Assembly (NCBI GenBank): GCA_001028815.1 | Contig: LDJB01000002.1 | Location: 434,001-498,000, forward strand | Reading direction: 5' to 3' | DNA length: 64,000 bases | Origin: Peptococcaceae bacterium 1109 | GTDB lineage: Bacteria; Bacillota; Limnochordia; Darwinibacteriales; Darwinibacteriaceae | In this document: one piece after another, positions 50,981 through 58,171 of the stretch | Layout of the letters: the number at the start of each line of letters is the position of its first letter | Position numbering within the stretch: position 1 is the stretch's first letter | Program-made: the position numbers and the translations under genes | The notes under the pieces: generated by a model | The model's input: the letters and a program-made list of their open reading frames with translations, nothing else | What the model was told of the DNA's origin: nothing | The model's database searches: none

Positions 50981-51008
50981 CCCAAAGGCCCGAGTGGACG
51001 TCCACGTA

Positions 51009-52004
51009 TCAAGGCTCAAGGAACACAATAGGTACTTCCCGCTCAATCCGTGATCTGATGCCATCAAGCAGCTTCGCAAACCTCTGTAGGTTGTTCTGGT
51101 CAAATTTCTGATGAAAAACGGTATACAAAATGATATCTCGGAGCTTCATAAAATACGGGATCTCGTTTAGCCAGAAGGCCTCCAGCTGATTCTCCCCGTT
51201 GTAGCCGATCATGAAGTCTTCCAGGAATTTCTTGGCATAGGCGTCCTTTTCACTTTGGGGTTTGTCACTGAACTTCCACAAGATCGTGTAATACAGGGCT
51301 ATAGCTATATCGCTTGCGAACCACTGGTAGGAACTATCATCGAAATCAAAGACTGTTATCTTACCTTCGTTGACGAAGAAGTTGCCCGGATGAACATCGG
51401 TGTGGATCAGGCCATAGCTATCTTGAGACTGCGGCAAGTTTTTCGCATATTCTAGCAGCGAGTAGCCGATGTCCACAATGTGCTTATCCCCTTTAGGGAG
51501 GTACTTCTCAAAGCACATCAAATCGTCCTCAAACCACTGCGGCCTTCTAAACCTTGCTTCAGAGGGTTCAAAGTGTTTGGTGGCCCTGTGCATCTGTCCA
51601 ATGGTTCTTCCCCACTCAGTGATAACCTCAGGAGTTGGTTCTGCAGGATTCGTGCGATCCAATGGCCTTCCTTTGGCTTTTTGGAACACACTGGCAGCAA
51701 AATAGTCTTCCCCCACATGTATTTGCTCCGCTAATCTCCCGGAGGTTGAAGGAAGGGCCTTGGCCACACTTATTCCGTTTTCTGCAAGATAGTTGATCCA
51801 CTCTAGCTCTCCCAAAACCATGTTGGTGCTTCGATGAGAGCTGTGGGTCAGCCTGAGAACGTAACTAACTCCGTCGATTTCACCTTCATATACGTAGTTT
51901 TCGAAGTCACCCAAGCGCTTTAATGAGTCCGTGGACATGCCAAAACGCTGGGCCGCTTCAAATAGCACTTCTTGAGAAAATTGCAGTTCTACTTCTCTTT
52001 CCAC
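51009..52004 (-). CDS. Aminoglycoside-phosphotransferase-like kinase (APH/CotS/SrkA type)
   Basis: The 331-residue protein has the APH/choline-kinase fold: an N-lobe with the nucleotide lysine region (VYEGEIDGVSYVLRLT), GELEWINYLAENGISV, the Brenner catalytic loop GLIHTDVHPGNFFV and the metal-binding VFDFDDSSYQWFASDIAIALYY. These kinases phosphorylate hydroxyl groups on small molecules (aminoglycosides, homoserine, macrolides) or, for CotS/SrkA, proteins. ATG 52004 is used although the RBS is weak. The substrate is unknown; nothing shows antibiotic resistance. Confidence 0.85.
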   Translation of the reverse strand: MEREVELQFSQEVLFEAAQRFGMSTDSLKRLGDFENYVYEGEIDGVSYVLRLTHSSHRSTNMVLGELEWINYLAENGISVAKALPSTSGRLAEQIHVGEDYFAASVFQKAKGRPLDRTNPAEPTPEVITEWGRTIGQMHRATKHFEPSEARFRRPQWFEDDLMCFEKYLPKGDKHIVDIGYSLLEYAKNLPQSQDSYGLIHTDVHPGNFFVNEGKITVFDFDDSSYQWFASDIAIALYYTILWKFSDKPQSEKDAYAKKFLEDFMIGYNGENQLEAFWLNEIPYFMKLRDIILYTVFHQKFDQNNLQRFAKLLDGIRSRIEREVPIVFLEP

Positions 52005-52046
52005 AAAGATCGCCCCTCAAACATCATGGTGCTGCCTATGACGCTC

Positions 52047-52538
52047 CTACTCTGTGCGTCCTTCCTCTGTCTCCACTTTTTTCACGAAGTCCATGTGGTA
52101 ACGAACGGCTCCATGATCCTTAATCACTGTCGCTGTTGTGATGCGGATGGCTAGGATGACGCAGTTTTCATCGCTTTCGTCATTGGCGGAGTCGTACCAC
52201 GGAGCAAATGCTTCCCTAAGTTTTTCCCTCAAAGCGGCGTTCTTTGGATCCAGCACCCATCCGAGATTCTCCCCAATGCCATTGCCTGAAAACCACTGCC
52301 CGCTAACGGCAAAGGCGACCTCTGGGTTTCGGGCGATCTGCTGCATCTTGGTGGATCGTGCCCAAGTAGTGATGTAAAACACCCCGTCTTCATAAAAGGC
52401 ATCCACTTCACGGACACAAGGCCGGGGAGTTCCTTCTGCAGTTGGTTCTAATGCGATGGTAGCAAGGGATATTACATTGTCCTTTCCATTCCCGCACCTT
52501 TCTGCAATTAGCTGTAACCCTTCTTCATACCTGGTCAT
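52047..52538 (-). CDS. Pyridoxamine 5'-phosphate oxidase-like (split-barrel flavin) protein
   Basis: The 163-residue protein has the split-barrel pattern: NVISLATIALEPTAEGTPRPCVREVDAFYEDGVFYITTWARSTKMQQIARNPEVAFAVSGQW, with TKM and NP contacts to FMN or a similar flavin. Most members lack PNPOx activity and reduce or bind flavin/F420-like substrates. ATG 52538 follows GGGGGATT. Its role is unclear; it sits in a loose run of minus-strand accessory genes. Confidence 0.85.
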   Translation of the reverse strand: MTRYEEGLQLIAERCGNGKDNVISLATIALEPTAEGTPRPCVREVDAFYEDGVFYITTWARSTKMQQIARNPEVAFAVSGQWFSGNGIGENLGWVLDPKNAALREKLREAFAPWYDSANDESDENCVILAIRITTATVIKDHGAVRYHMDFVKKVETEEGRTE

Positions 52539-52679
52539 TTCCGAATCCCCCTTGTAGTGCTAACGCCAGATCCGTGAATCTACGGCACAGCAGGCGCTAG
52601 AGCTGTTCCACTCTCTGGGCTTGCTGAGGAAGATTCTACCTGTCCAAAACTCAACCCTGCTAACCGGTGAGCAACCACG

Positions 52680-52702
52680 AAAAAAACGCGGTTAAACCGC
52701 GT
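52680..52702 (-). terminator. Terminator after the small Cys-containing gene
   Basis: ACGCGGT (52686-52692) pairs with ACCGCGT (52696-52702) around TAA; on the minus strand T6-7 follows. Confidence 0.85.
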
Positions 52703-52711
52703 AAGCAGCCC

Positions 52712-52948
52712 TCAAGCTTTCTTCTCATACATAACGCCGCCATTACCCTCTATTGGAGTGGTGTGGTCATGCTCACCCAAGGTAATCTCACCAGGGATTC
52801 TCTTTGGAAACGCCGCGCACTTCCAATCACCCCAGTAGTGCTTGCATGAGCTACAAGCCATATGGTAAATACCAACATGACCGGAAAACTCATCTGGGTT
52901 ACTGTCGTAGATGATCCGTTTACCTACTTCTAGCTTTTCAGACCCCAT
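52712..52948 (-). CDS. Small conserved Cys-cluster protein, unknown function
   Basis: The 78-residue protein centres on MACSSCKHYWGDWKCAAFPKRIPGEITLGEHDHTTPIEGNGGVMYE. The C-x-x-C ... C plus His and the conserved AFP/IP-EI/H--P pattern occurs in a small family found in many bacteria, and could bind zinc or another metal. ATG 52948 has AGGAGG upstream. It precedes PNPOx-like and follows rsgA in the genome order on the same strand. Confidence 0.65.
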   Translation of the reverse strand: MGSEKLEVGKRIIYDSNPDEFSGHVGIYHMACSSCKHYWGDWKCAAFPKRIPGEITLGEHDHTTPIEGNGGVMYEKKA

Positions 52949-52997
52949 GACAACACCTCCTGTGAGCTATAGGGCAACGCAACTGTTCGTACCGCTC

Positions 52998-54068
52998 TTA
53001 CCTCCTGTTCTTGACATACTTTTGGTGCTGCCTTACTCCACTTTTTCCACCGAACATCCTGTTCAGTTTGGCTAGTTCCCGCTCTCTGGCTTTCAACCCT
53101 GCATACAATGCCTCCCGCTGCAGCTTTATATAGCTCTCAAAGCGCTCTTCAGACAGGGTCCCGTCGGCGATGGCTGCACGCACAGCACAGCCAGGCTCCG
53201 AACCATGGGAACAGTCGCTAAACCGGCACAAGGCGGAGAGTTCTTCAACATCTTCAAAGGCCCTAGTTAAGTCAGCCGCATAGATCTGCAGCTCTCGCAT
53301 CCCAGGCGTGTCGATGACGATGCCGCCTCCTGGCAGAAGCAGTAATTGACGATGGGTTGTGGTGTGCCGGCCTTTGCCATCATCTTCCCGGATTGCCTGG
53401 GTGACAAGGACGTCCGTTCCCATTAACGTGTTAATGATGGTAGACTTGCCCACACCGGACGAGCCAACGAAGGCGATGGTCTTGCCGGGAGCAATGTAAG
53501 ACCTGATCTCGTCGATTCCTTCTCGGTGCATCGCTGAACATGTGATGACATCCACTCCAAGGCTTACTCCTGCAATTTCCCTGAGCTTGTGTGGCAGGTC
53601 CGTGCATAGATCGGACTTGGTCAAAACGATCACGGGTAGTGCCATACTATCCCAGACAATGCTCAGATAGCGTTCAAGCCGCCGGACGTTGAAGTCCTCA
53701 TTCAGAGACATGCAGATAAAGACAGTATCGATATTAGCCGCGATAAGCTGTCCCGTGCTTTTAGTCCCTGCCATCTGCCGCATGAGCACGCTCTTGCGGG
53801 GAAGAAGGTGGTGTATGATGGCATGGCCCGTTCTGCCGTCCAAGCGGTCGATCATCACCCAGTCCCCGACTGTGGGGAATGAGGTTTCATCGTCGGCCCA
53901 GTGGGCGAACTTGCCCGAGACTCTAGCCTCAATCTCGCCGCGTGGGCAGATTACTTTGTACAGTTCCCGGTGCTGCTCTGAAACCCTGGCAGGGAATAGC
54001 CCTTCGTATTTTTCTGCCTCTTGGGCAAAGTCATTTCCATAACCAAAATCTTGCAGATTAACGTTCAA
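52998..54068 (-). CDS. rsgA: RsgA-type circularly permuted ribosome-associated GTPase
   Basis: The 356-residue protein has an N-terminal OB-like domain (FPARVSEQHRELYKVIC ... VGDWVMID), then a circularly permuted GTPase in the order G4 (LTKSDL), G1 (GSSGVGKST), G3 (DTPGM). The C-terminal zinc finger is CRFSDCSHGSEPGC. RsgA binds the 30S subunit and helps its late maturation. The start TTG 54068 has AAAGGAT 10 nt upstream. The N-terminus MNVNLQDFGYGND is of the second, accessory RsgA type rather than the standard yloQ form. It is preceded by an unusual leader with a peptide, a long stem and a terminator, so its expression is probably set by attenuation. Confidence 0.9.
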   Translation of the reverse strand: MNVNLQDFGYGNDFAQEAEKYEGLFPARVSEQHRELYKVICPRGEIEARVSGKFAHWADDETSFPTVGDWVMIDRLDGRTGHAIIHHLLPRKSVLMRQMAGTKSTGQLIAANIDTVFICMSLNEDFNVRRLERYLSIVWDSMALPVIVLTKSDLCTDLPHKLREIAGVSLGVDVITCSAMHREGIDEIRSYIAPGKTIAFVGSSGVGKSTIINTLMGTDVLVTQAIREDDGKGRHTTTHRQLLLLPGGGIVIDTPGMRELQIYAADLTRAFEDVEELSALCRFSDCSHGSEPGCAVRAAIADGTLSEERFESYIKLQREALYAGLKARERELAKLNRMFGGKSGVRQHQKYVKNRR

Positions 54069-54116
54069 TGCGTTCAGATCCTTTCGCTGAGTATGGTGTT
54101 TTTGTAAGGCCCGCGA

Positions 54117-54145
54117 AAGCAAAAAGCGCAGCTGCCCGCTGCGCT
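54117..54145 (-). terminator. Terminator inside the rsgA 5' leader (attenuator)
   Basis: AGCGCAGC (54145-54138) pairs with GCTGCGCT (54132-54125) on the minus strand, followed by TTTT and GCTTT. It lies between the leader promoter and the rsgA start, so transcription of rsgA must read through it. Confidence 0.75.
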
Positions 54146-54165
54146 GAGAGACATGCAAAAGAACA

Positions 54166-54224
54166 TGCTTGTTTGAAGCACCTCTCCGTCGTCTCGCAAG
54201 GCTTTTGGGCACACGAAACAAGCA
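54166..54224 (-). promoter_or_regulatory. Leader stem of the rsgA 5' region
   Basis: TGCTTGTTT (54224-54216) pairs perfectly with AAACAAGCA (54174-54166) around a 41-nt loop that contains further self-complementary parts. It directly precedes the terminator hairpin. Confidence 0.6.
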
Positions 54225-54260
54225 GGCACGATACCCGCTTCTGTGACACTAAGCTAAGCC

Positions 54261-54278
54261 CTAGCGATCGACCGACAT
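54261..54278 (-). CDS. Leader peptide MSVDR upstream of rsgA
   Basis: ATG TCG GTC GAT CGC TAG (54278-54261) is preceded by GAGGTG with 5-nt spacing, so a ribosome can translate this 5-residue peptide about 20 nt after the expected transcript start. Ribosome position here could decide the downstream fold. Confidence 0.5.
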   Translation of the reverse strand: MSVDR

Positions 54279-54304
54279 CCGCACACCTCACTCTTCTAGA
54301 ACGC

Positions 54305-54333
54305 AGTTTACCCCTTTGTGGGATTATTGTCAA
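54305..54333 (-). promoter_or_regulatory. Promoter of the rsgA leader
   Basis: TTGACA (54333-54328) and TAAACT (54310-54305) on the minus strand, 17 bp apart. Confidence 0.75.
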
Positions 54334-54404
54334 AGGAAAAGAACAGTTGAAGTATTTAGTAACCCCCTGCGGCAGTATGGGAGCTCTCTTTTAAGGACAG
54401 ATCA

Positions 54405-54812
54405 TTAGGCGAAATCTGAGAGCGCTTCTAGCAGCTCAATGAGACTCCGAAAGCCCGTTGGCAGATCATCGAGTACCATACCACAAGCACCTGACCAATC
54501 AAAGGCTACGGCATTTCCCCGTGTCAGGCGGAAGGAAAACTCCCGGGGGTGAGGCGTCCATACTTGGCACTCACTTTTCCATTGATCGAGCCGCTCCTTG
54601 ATAAGTGGGCTCTCGAAAAAGTCAAGCAGCTGATCGGCTATGTCATGGTACTCCTCGTTGAGGTCTACCCACTCTGTCCACTCGCTGTGTTGATACTTAG
54701 AGATGCGATAACCTCCCGGGTACTCCGCGATTGCCAGGCCCCAGTATGAATCAGCTCCGTAACCAATGCCGAAGGACTCGTACTTCCCTGTGCGAAATTC
54801 TAGTGTTCTCAT
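54405..54812 (-). CDS. Hypothetical cytoplasmic protein, 135 residues
   Basis: The protein reads MRTLEFRTGKYESFGIGYGADSYWGLAIAEYPGGYRISKYQHSEWTEWVDLN and ends with an Asp/Leu-rich helix. It is acidic and rich in aromatic residues, without signal peptide or known motif. ATG 54812 is well supported by AAAGGAG 8 nt upstream. The composition recalls SMI1/KNR4- or immunity-type small proteins but no toxin is adjacent. Function unknown. Confidence 0.6.
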   Translation of the reverse strand: MRTLEFRTGKYESFGIGYGADSYWGLAIAEYPGGYRISKYQHSEWTEWVDLNEEYHDIADQLLDFFESPLIKERLDQWKSECQVWTPHPREFSFRLTRGNAVAFDWSGACGMVLDDLPTGFRSLIELLEALSDFA

Positions 54813-54866
54813 AGCGATCACTCCTTTGACCAAACGGTTACCTTGATCGGTCCGTAAAAGGGAAGG

Positions 54867-55211
54867 TCATTCCCTGGCCGTCCAGTACTCACGCTCATCC
54901 TCGATGATAACTCGTCGAGCTCTGTTGTTTTGATCAAAAGCGTCCAGGTACTCCTCGATCTTGCTCGCATCAGAGTCATCGGACATTACAGCAAGCATTT
55001 CTCGGGCTTCATCATCAGTGAGGTCGATCCGGAAGGTGAAGTAGTTCACCCCGTAGCTGACTGTAGCCTCCATCGAGACAAAGAGATGGTAGGTATTGCA
55101 CTGGCGGCAGTATCTCACCTCGTAGTACTTCTCATCGCCAGTAATATGAGTGCCAGTAAAACGACGAACTGCTTCCATCTCTCCATGCTCAGGTACTCTG
55201 CATTTATACAT
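54867..55211 (-). CDS. Hypothetical protein with a CxxC motif, 114 residues
   Basis: The protein begins MYKCRVPEHGEMEAVRRFTGTHITGDEKYYEVRYCRQCNTYHLFVSMEAT. It has one Cys-x-x-Cys and an additional Cys/His near the N-terminus, and an acidic C-terminus (ALDDSDASKIEEYL-like). The RBS GGAGGTG is strong. The short, cysteine-containing start resembles a zinc ribbon, but the pattern is incomplete. It lies just upstream of the similarly sized hypothetical gene on the same strand. Confidence 0.6.
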   Translation of the reverse strand: MYKCRVPEHGEMEAVRRFTGTHITGDEKYYEVRYCRQCNTYHLFVSMEATVSYGVNYFTFRIDLTDDEAREMLAVMSDDSDASKIEEYLDAFDQNNRARRVIIEDEREYWTARE

Positions 55212-55250
55212 GGTGCCACCTCCAGAAGCTATGGATAGTAATACTCACCC

Positions 55251-56153
55251 CTAGAAACCTACCACATTACTTAGAGCATGAATCAGCATCCAAGGCCAGA
55301 GCATTCCCGTACGATACACCCCATACGCCATTAAGCTTCCGAACAATCCGGTACTGGCCACACTACTCAAGGCCAAGGGTACGGTGGGGTACACACGGAA
55401 CACAAAATCCGGAATGTGCAGGAGCGCAAACAGGCAAACAGATAGGCCTATGCCCATGATCGGGTGCTTGGTGACAGATATGAACAAGGGCTGCATCACG
55501 CCGCGGAAAAAGAACTCTTCCTGGAACCCGGCATGCAAAATGGCGTACAAAAGGAAGGCCCAACGTTCTACGGTCACGCCGCCAAATAGAAACGCTGCCA
55601 TGTAGATAGCCAAAAACGGGGTCGCTGGTTTCAGATCGCCTCCAGAGAAGCCGAACTCTCCCCGCTTCACTCCCAACCAACGCAGCACCAAGGCGGGAGC
55701 GAGTACCATAAATGGCGCTCCCCGTAGAATGTTAGCCGTCATATATCCGCCTGGAAACTCATTGAAGAAGTCGTACCAAAGGGCCCATCCCGGGATAACG
55801 GAAAACAAGGGAATGCCTGGCATATACCCTTGCCTTTGCAGCCTGTCCACGATGGAGCCCAGGATGAACAGGTAGATGAGAACAATGAGCCCCGCACCTT
55901 TCATGGCCTTTCCTGACTCTAATTCCTCTGCAGCAAACCGGTTCCCCAAAGGCTTCTCCGATAGGAGGCAGACTACTCCCAGCGCCAACCCATAAACGAG
56001 AAGACCTACAAGACCAGAGCGCAAACCATTGATCAGGCTGCCGCCATAAGTTGTGTTCGACCAGATTTTTGCAGCCAAAAAAAGAAGGGCGAAGATCACC
56101 GGAACAGGATGACACACCAAGCGACGATAAAAACCCACTAGCTTCTCCACCAT
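55251..56153 (-). CDS. CPBP-family intramembrane metalloprotease
   Basis: The 300-residue protein has about eight membrane helices and all three CPBP motifs: EExxxR in FQEEFFFRGVMQPL, F-x-x-x-H in FALLHIPDF, and the last His in WMLIHALSNVVGF. These Rce1-like proteases are used for peptide maturation, bacteriocin self-immunity or other membrane cleavages. ATG 56153 has AGGTGG 5 nt upstream. It flanks the CRISPR-Cas remnant. Its substrate is unknown. Confidence 0.9.
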   Translation of the reverse strand: MVEKLVGFYRRLVCHPVPVIFALLFLAAKIWSNTTYGGSLINGLRSGLVGLLVYGLALGVVCLLSEKPLGNRFAAEELESGKAMKGAGLIVLIYLFILGSIVDRLQRQGYMPGIPLFSVIPGWALWYDFFNEFPGGYMTANILRGAPFMVLAPALVLRWLGVKRGEFGFSGGDLKPATPFLAIYMAAFLFGGVTVERWAFLLYAILHAGFQEEFFFRGVMQPLFISVTKHPIMGIGLSVCLFALLHIPDFVFRVYPTVPLALSSVASTGLFGSLMAYGVYRTGMLWPWMLIHALSNVVGF

Positions 56154-56367
56154 GAGAACCACCTGTTTGCTCTGTTGATTATGTGCCAGACATAAAGCTA
56201 ATTACAGAATTATCCTTCGCCACCAGACTTCTGTTCCCTTTTAGGCAACCATGGGACAAGAGCGCGGAGGCAAAAAAACAGGGCGACACTGCCACCAGTG
56301 GCACCAAGAAACACACTGGCCTCAGAAAAGGTTTACACATCTGATCGTGGCTGGCCCCCCTGTTCGA
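56154..56367. other. Intergenic stretch without a recognisable gene
   Basis: No supported open frame. The sequence holds a few short hairpins (for example CCACCAGTGG near 56300) and then the orphan CRISPR repeat. The CPBP promoter should lie near 56170-56210 but no clear -35/-10 pair is seen. Confidence 0.4.
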
Positions 56368-56395
56368 GGATCATCCCCGCGCGTGCGGGAAAGAC
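56368..56395 (-). CRISPR. Single orphan type I-E CRISPR repeat
   Basis: The 28-nt unit, read on the minus strand, starts GTCTTTCCCGCACGCG and ends CGGGGATGATCC. It closely follows the type I-E repeat of Streptococcus thermophilus CRISPR4, differing at about three positions, and keeps the CCCGC/GCGGG hairpin. No second copy exists within 100 nt on either side, so no array remains. Confidence 0.65.
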
Positions 56396-56741
56396 GATGT
56401 AAATAGCCCGGCTCCAGTTGGCGGTTCCGTAAGGTTTTCTAAGAATTCCCATTCCGAGCCCGGCGAGCAGTAGAAACTCGGCTTACTTTGAGGGACCGCT
56501 GTAGCTTTGCCGATATCATGTGCGGCACCTAGAAATGCTACGAGTTTCTTGGCCACGTCCTCGCTAGGCGTACGTAAGAACCGGTGATAATCCGCCTCTG
56601 ATGGCCACTCAGCCAGTACTCCCAGAGCAGAAGTCGAGCCTTCCCGTTCTCTTGGGATCCAGCGCTTTCATCTTCCAGGATTTCAGGTTTGTGGAACCAA
56701 AAGACACGTACGCCACATAACGGTAGTAAACATCCCTGCAA
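56396..56741 (-). pseudogene. cas3: Frameshifted N-terminal fragment of cas3 (type I-E)
   Basis: Frame A encodes RLLLWEYWLSGHQRRIIT and then breaks; frame B, a few bases on, encodes RFLRTPSEDVAKKLVAFLGAAHDIGKATAVPQSK, the HD-nuclease motif of Cas3 (A-A-H-D-I-G-K). A shift near 56590 separates them. The frame ends a few codons inside the CRISPR repeat. No helicase part follows. It looks as if a deletion joined the 5' end of cas3 to the end of the array. Confidence 0.65.
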
Positions 56742-56766
56742 CCAGCCTCGACAGAAACAGAATGAA

Positions 56767-56792
56767 GAAGGGAATACTCTGATACTCCCTTC
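56767..56792. repeat. Inverted repeat upstream of the cas3 remnant
   Basis: GAAGGGAATA and TACTCCCTTC (9 of 10 pairs) form a hairpin in the otherwise gene-free stretch 56742-57026. It lacks a clear T run. Confidence 0.4.
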
Positions 56793-57026
56793 CTTCTAAG
56801 CGTTCAGCAAGTTAGCTGCGGTAATTGCGATGACTTAAAGGTGCATTATGGCGTCCCGATAGCAAAAAGCTCTCCGACATTTAGATCTGGAGAGGAATAT
56901 CGGTTCGGCACAATAATTGTTCCAAAACACCGCACAGCAGGCGCCCTTTTTTTACCTGCTAGGAAGGAAGACGGCAGAATATTTGAGAAAACAATGACAT
57001 GTAAAGCAGTGGAAAGGGTTGAAGTA
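56793..57026. other. Leader of the flavodoxin/GH43 cluster
   Basis: No gene is supported. The stretch contains the short perfect palindrome ACAATAATTGT (near 56915) and an AGCAGG/CCTGCT pair around a T run, which might be an operator and a hairpin of the following operon. I cannot assign a promoter with confidence. Confidence 0.35.
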
Positions 57027-57542
57027 ATGCGCTTAGTCATTCACGATCTGGAACCGGGTCATATTGATCGCCTCTTCCCTGAGCAGCCCCTCAATCTGCT
57101 AGTCATCTCCCCTGATGCGCCCATCCATCACTGTGTGGGTTGTTTCGGCTGCTGGGTTAAGACACCTGGCGCCTGTGTCATCCGGGATCGCTATGGCGAT
57201 TTAGGTGAGCTTCTGGCTAAAAGCCAGGATGTACTGATCATCAGCCGCTGCTGTTATGGGGGGTTCAGCCCTTTTGTAAAGAACGTCCTGGATCGCAGTA
57301 TTTCCTACATTCATCCCTTCTTTGTGAATAAGAACGGCGAGATGCACCACAGGAGGCGGTATAGCAATCATGCCCGCCTGACAGTTTGGTTCTACGGCAA
57401 TGTTACAGAACAGGAAGCGAACACGGCGCGGGGGCTTGTTGAAGCGAATGCGGTCAATTTGTGGTGGGAAGCCGCAGAAGTTGAGTTCTATCCCAGCCCA
57501 AAAGAAATGGAGGCCGGATGCTATGAAGATCGGGCTAATTAA
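57027..57542 (+). CDS. Flavodoxin-family reductase with Cys motif
   Basis: The 171-residue protein starts MRLVIHDLEPG and has HHCVGCFGCWVKTPGACVIRD, the Cys-rich loop of NADPH-dependent FMN-reductase-like flavodoxins, followed by the FMN phosphate/ring contact region (ISRCCYGGFSPFVKNVLDRSISYI). ATG 57027 follows GGAAAGGG by 8 nt. It overlaps the next flavodoxin-like gene by 20 bp, so the two are coupled. These proteins may pass electrons between flavins or quinones; the link to the sugar genes is only by neighbourhood. Confidence 0.85.
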   Translation: MRLVIHDLEPGHIDRLFPEQPLNLLVISPDAPIHHCVGCFGCWVKTPGACVIRDRYGDLGELLAKSQDVLIISRCCYGGFSPFVKNVLDRSISYIHPFFVNKNGEMHHRRRYSNHARLTVWFYGNVTEQEANTARGLVEANAVNLWWEAAEVEFYPSPKEMEAGCYEDRAN

Positions 57543-58164
57543 TGGAAGCCCCAAGCTGCGGAGCAGCGCTTCCCGCTGTATCCTGCAATATCTGCAGCCA
57601 CTATTGGAGCAGGATGGACATGTCGCAGCAGCGTTCGCCTTGCACAACCCAGAGCTGGCTCCCGAAGATGCCCAGGGCATAAGAGAGTGTGACGTACTCA
57701 TCTTTGCACTGCCGCTGTATGTAGATGGCCTGCCCTCGCACATGGTCAGCTGTCTCCTGCACCTTGAGAAAAGCCTGGCTCGTTCGGGGAAGGCACCGAC
57801 TGTCTATGCCATTGTGAACTGTGGGTTCTATGAAGGGCACCAGGCCAAGTGGGCCTTGAACATGATGGAGAACTGGTGCCGCCGCACGGGGCTCCGCTGG
57901 GGCTATGGAATCGGGCTGGGCGCAGGAGGAGTGCTCCTCAGTGTTCAAAGTGTTCCGTTGGGTGCCGGGCCCACGAGGAACTTGGCTCAAGCCCTGAGAC
58001 AGCTCGCCTCCAGTGTGAGCCAAGGAGTTGGCGGTGAAAACGTGTTTACTACGATGAACTTTCCCAAGCTCCTCTACAAACTGGCCGCGGAGATAGGCTG
58101 GTGCAGATCTGCTAGGGCCAATGGCTTGAAGATCCGCGATCTGTCCCTCCGGCGTGGGAGCTGA
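57523..58164 (+). CDS. NAD(P)H-dependent flavodoxin-like oxidoreductase
   Basis: The 213-residue protein begins with MKIGLINGSPKLRSSASR, the FMN phosphate-binding loop of this family, and continues CDVLIFALPLYVDGLPSHMVSCL, the flavin-ring loop. It is longer than the first flavodoxin-like protein, with a C-terminal helical region of ~60 residues that lacks recognisable motifs. ATG 57523 lies inside the preceding gene, 9 nt after GGAGG. It is followed 7 bp later by the GH43 gene. Confidence 0.85.
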   Translation: MKIGLINGSPKLRSSASRCILQYLQPLLEQDGHVAAAFALHNPELAPEDAQGIRECDVLIFALPLYVDGLPSHMVSCLLHLEKSLARSGKAPTVYAIVNCGFYEGHQAKWALNMMENWCRRTGLRWGYGIGLGAGGVLLSVQSVPLGAGPTRNLAQALRQLASSVSQGVGGENVFTTMNFPKLLYKLAAEIGWCRSARANGLKIRDLSLRRGS

Positions 58165-58171
58165 CCAGGCC

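Noticed and set aside
51009-52004. Aminoglycoside resistance gene
   Set aside because: Only the general APH/kinase fold is visible; family members include homoserine and protein kinases, and nothing indicates an antibiotic substrate.
54117-54300. Known riboswitch, T-box or 6S RNA in the rsgA leader
   Set aside because: I looked for T-box (AGGGTGGNACCGCG), SAM, glycine, c-di-GMP, guanidine and 6S features and saw none; the leader peptide/terminator explanation fits better.
56300-56460. Full CRISPR array
   Set aside because: Only one repeat copy is present; no equally spaced second copy on either side.
56841-57026. 62-codon upstream extension of the first flavodoxin frame
   Set aside because: Composition is not protein-like and the RBS and family start fit ATG 57027.
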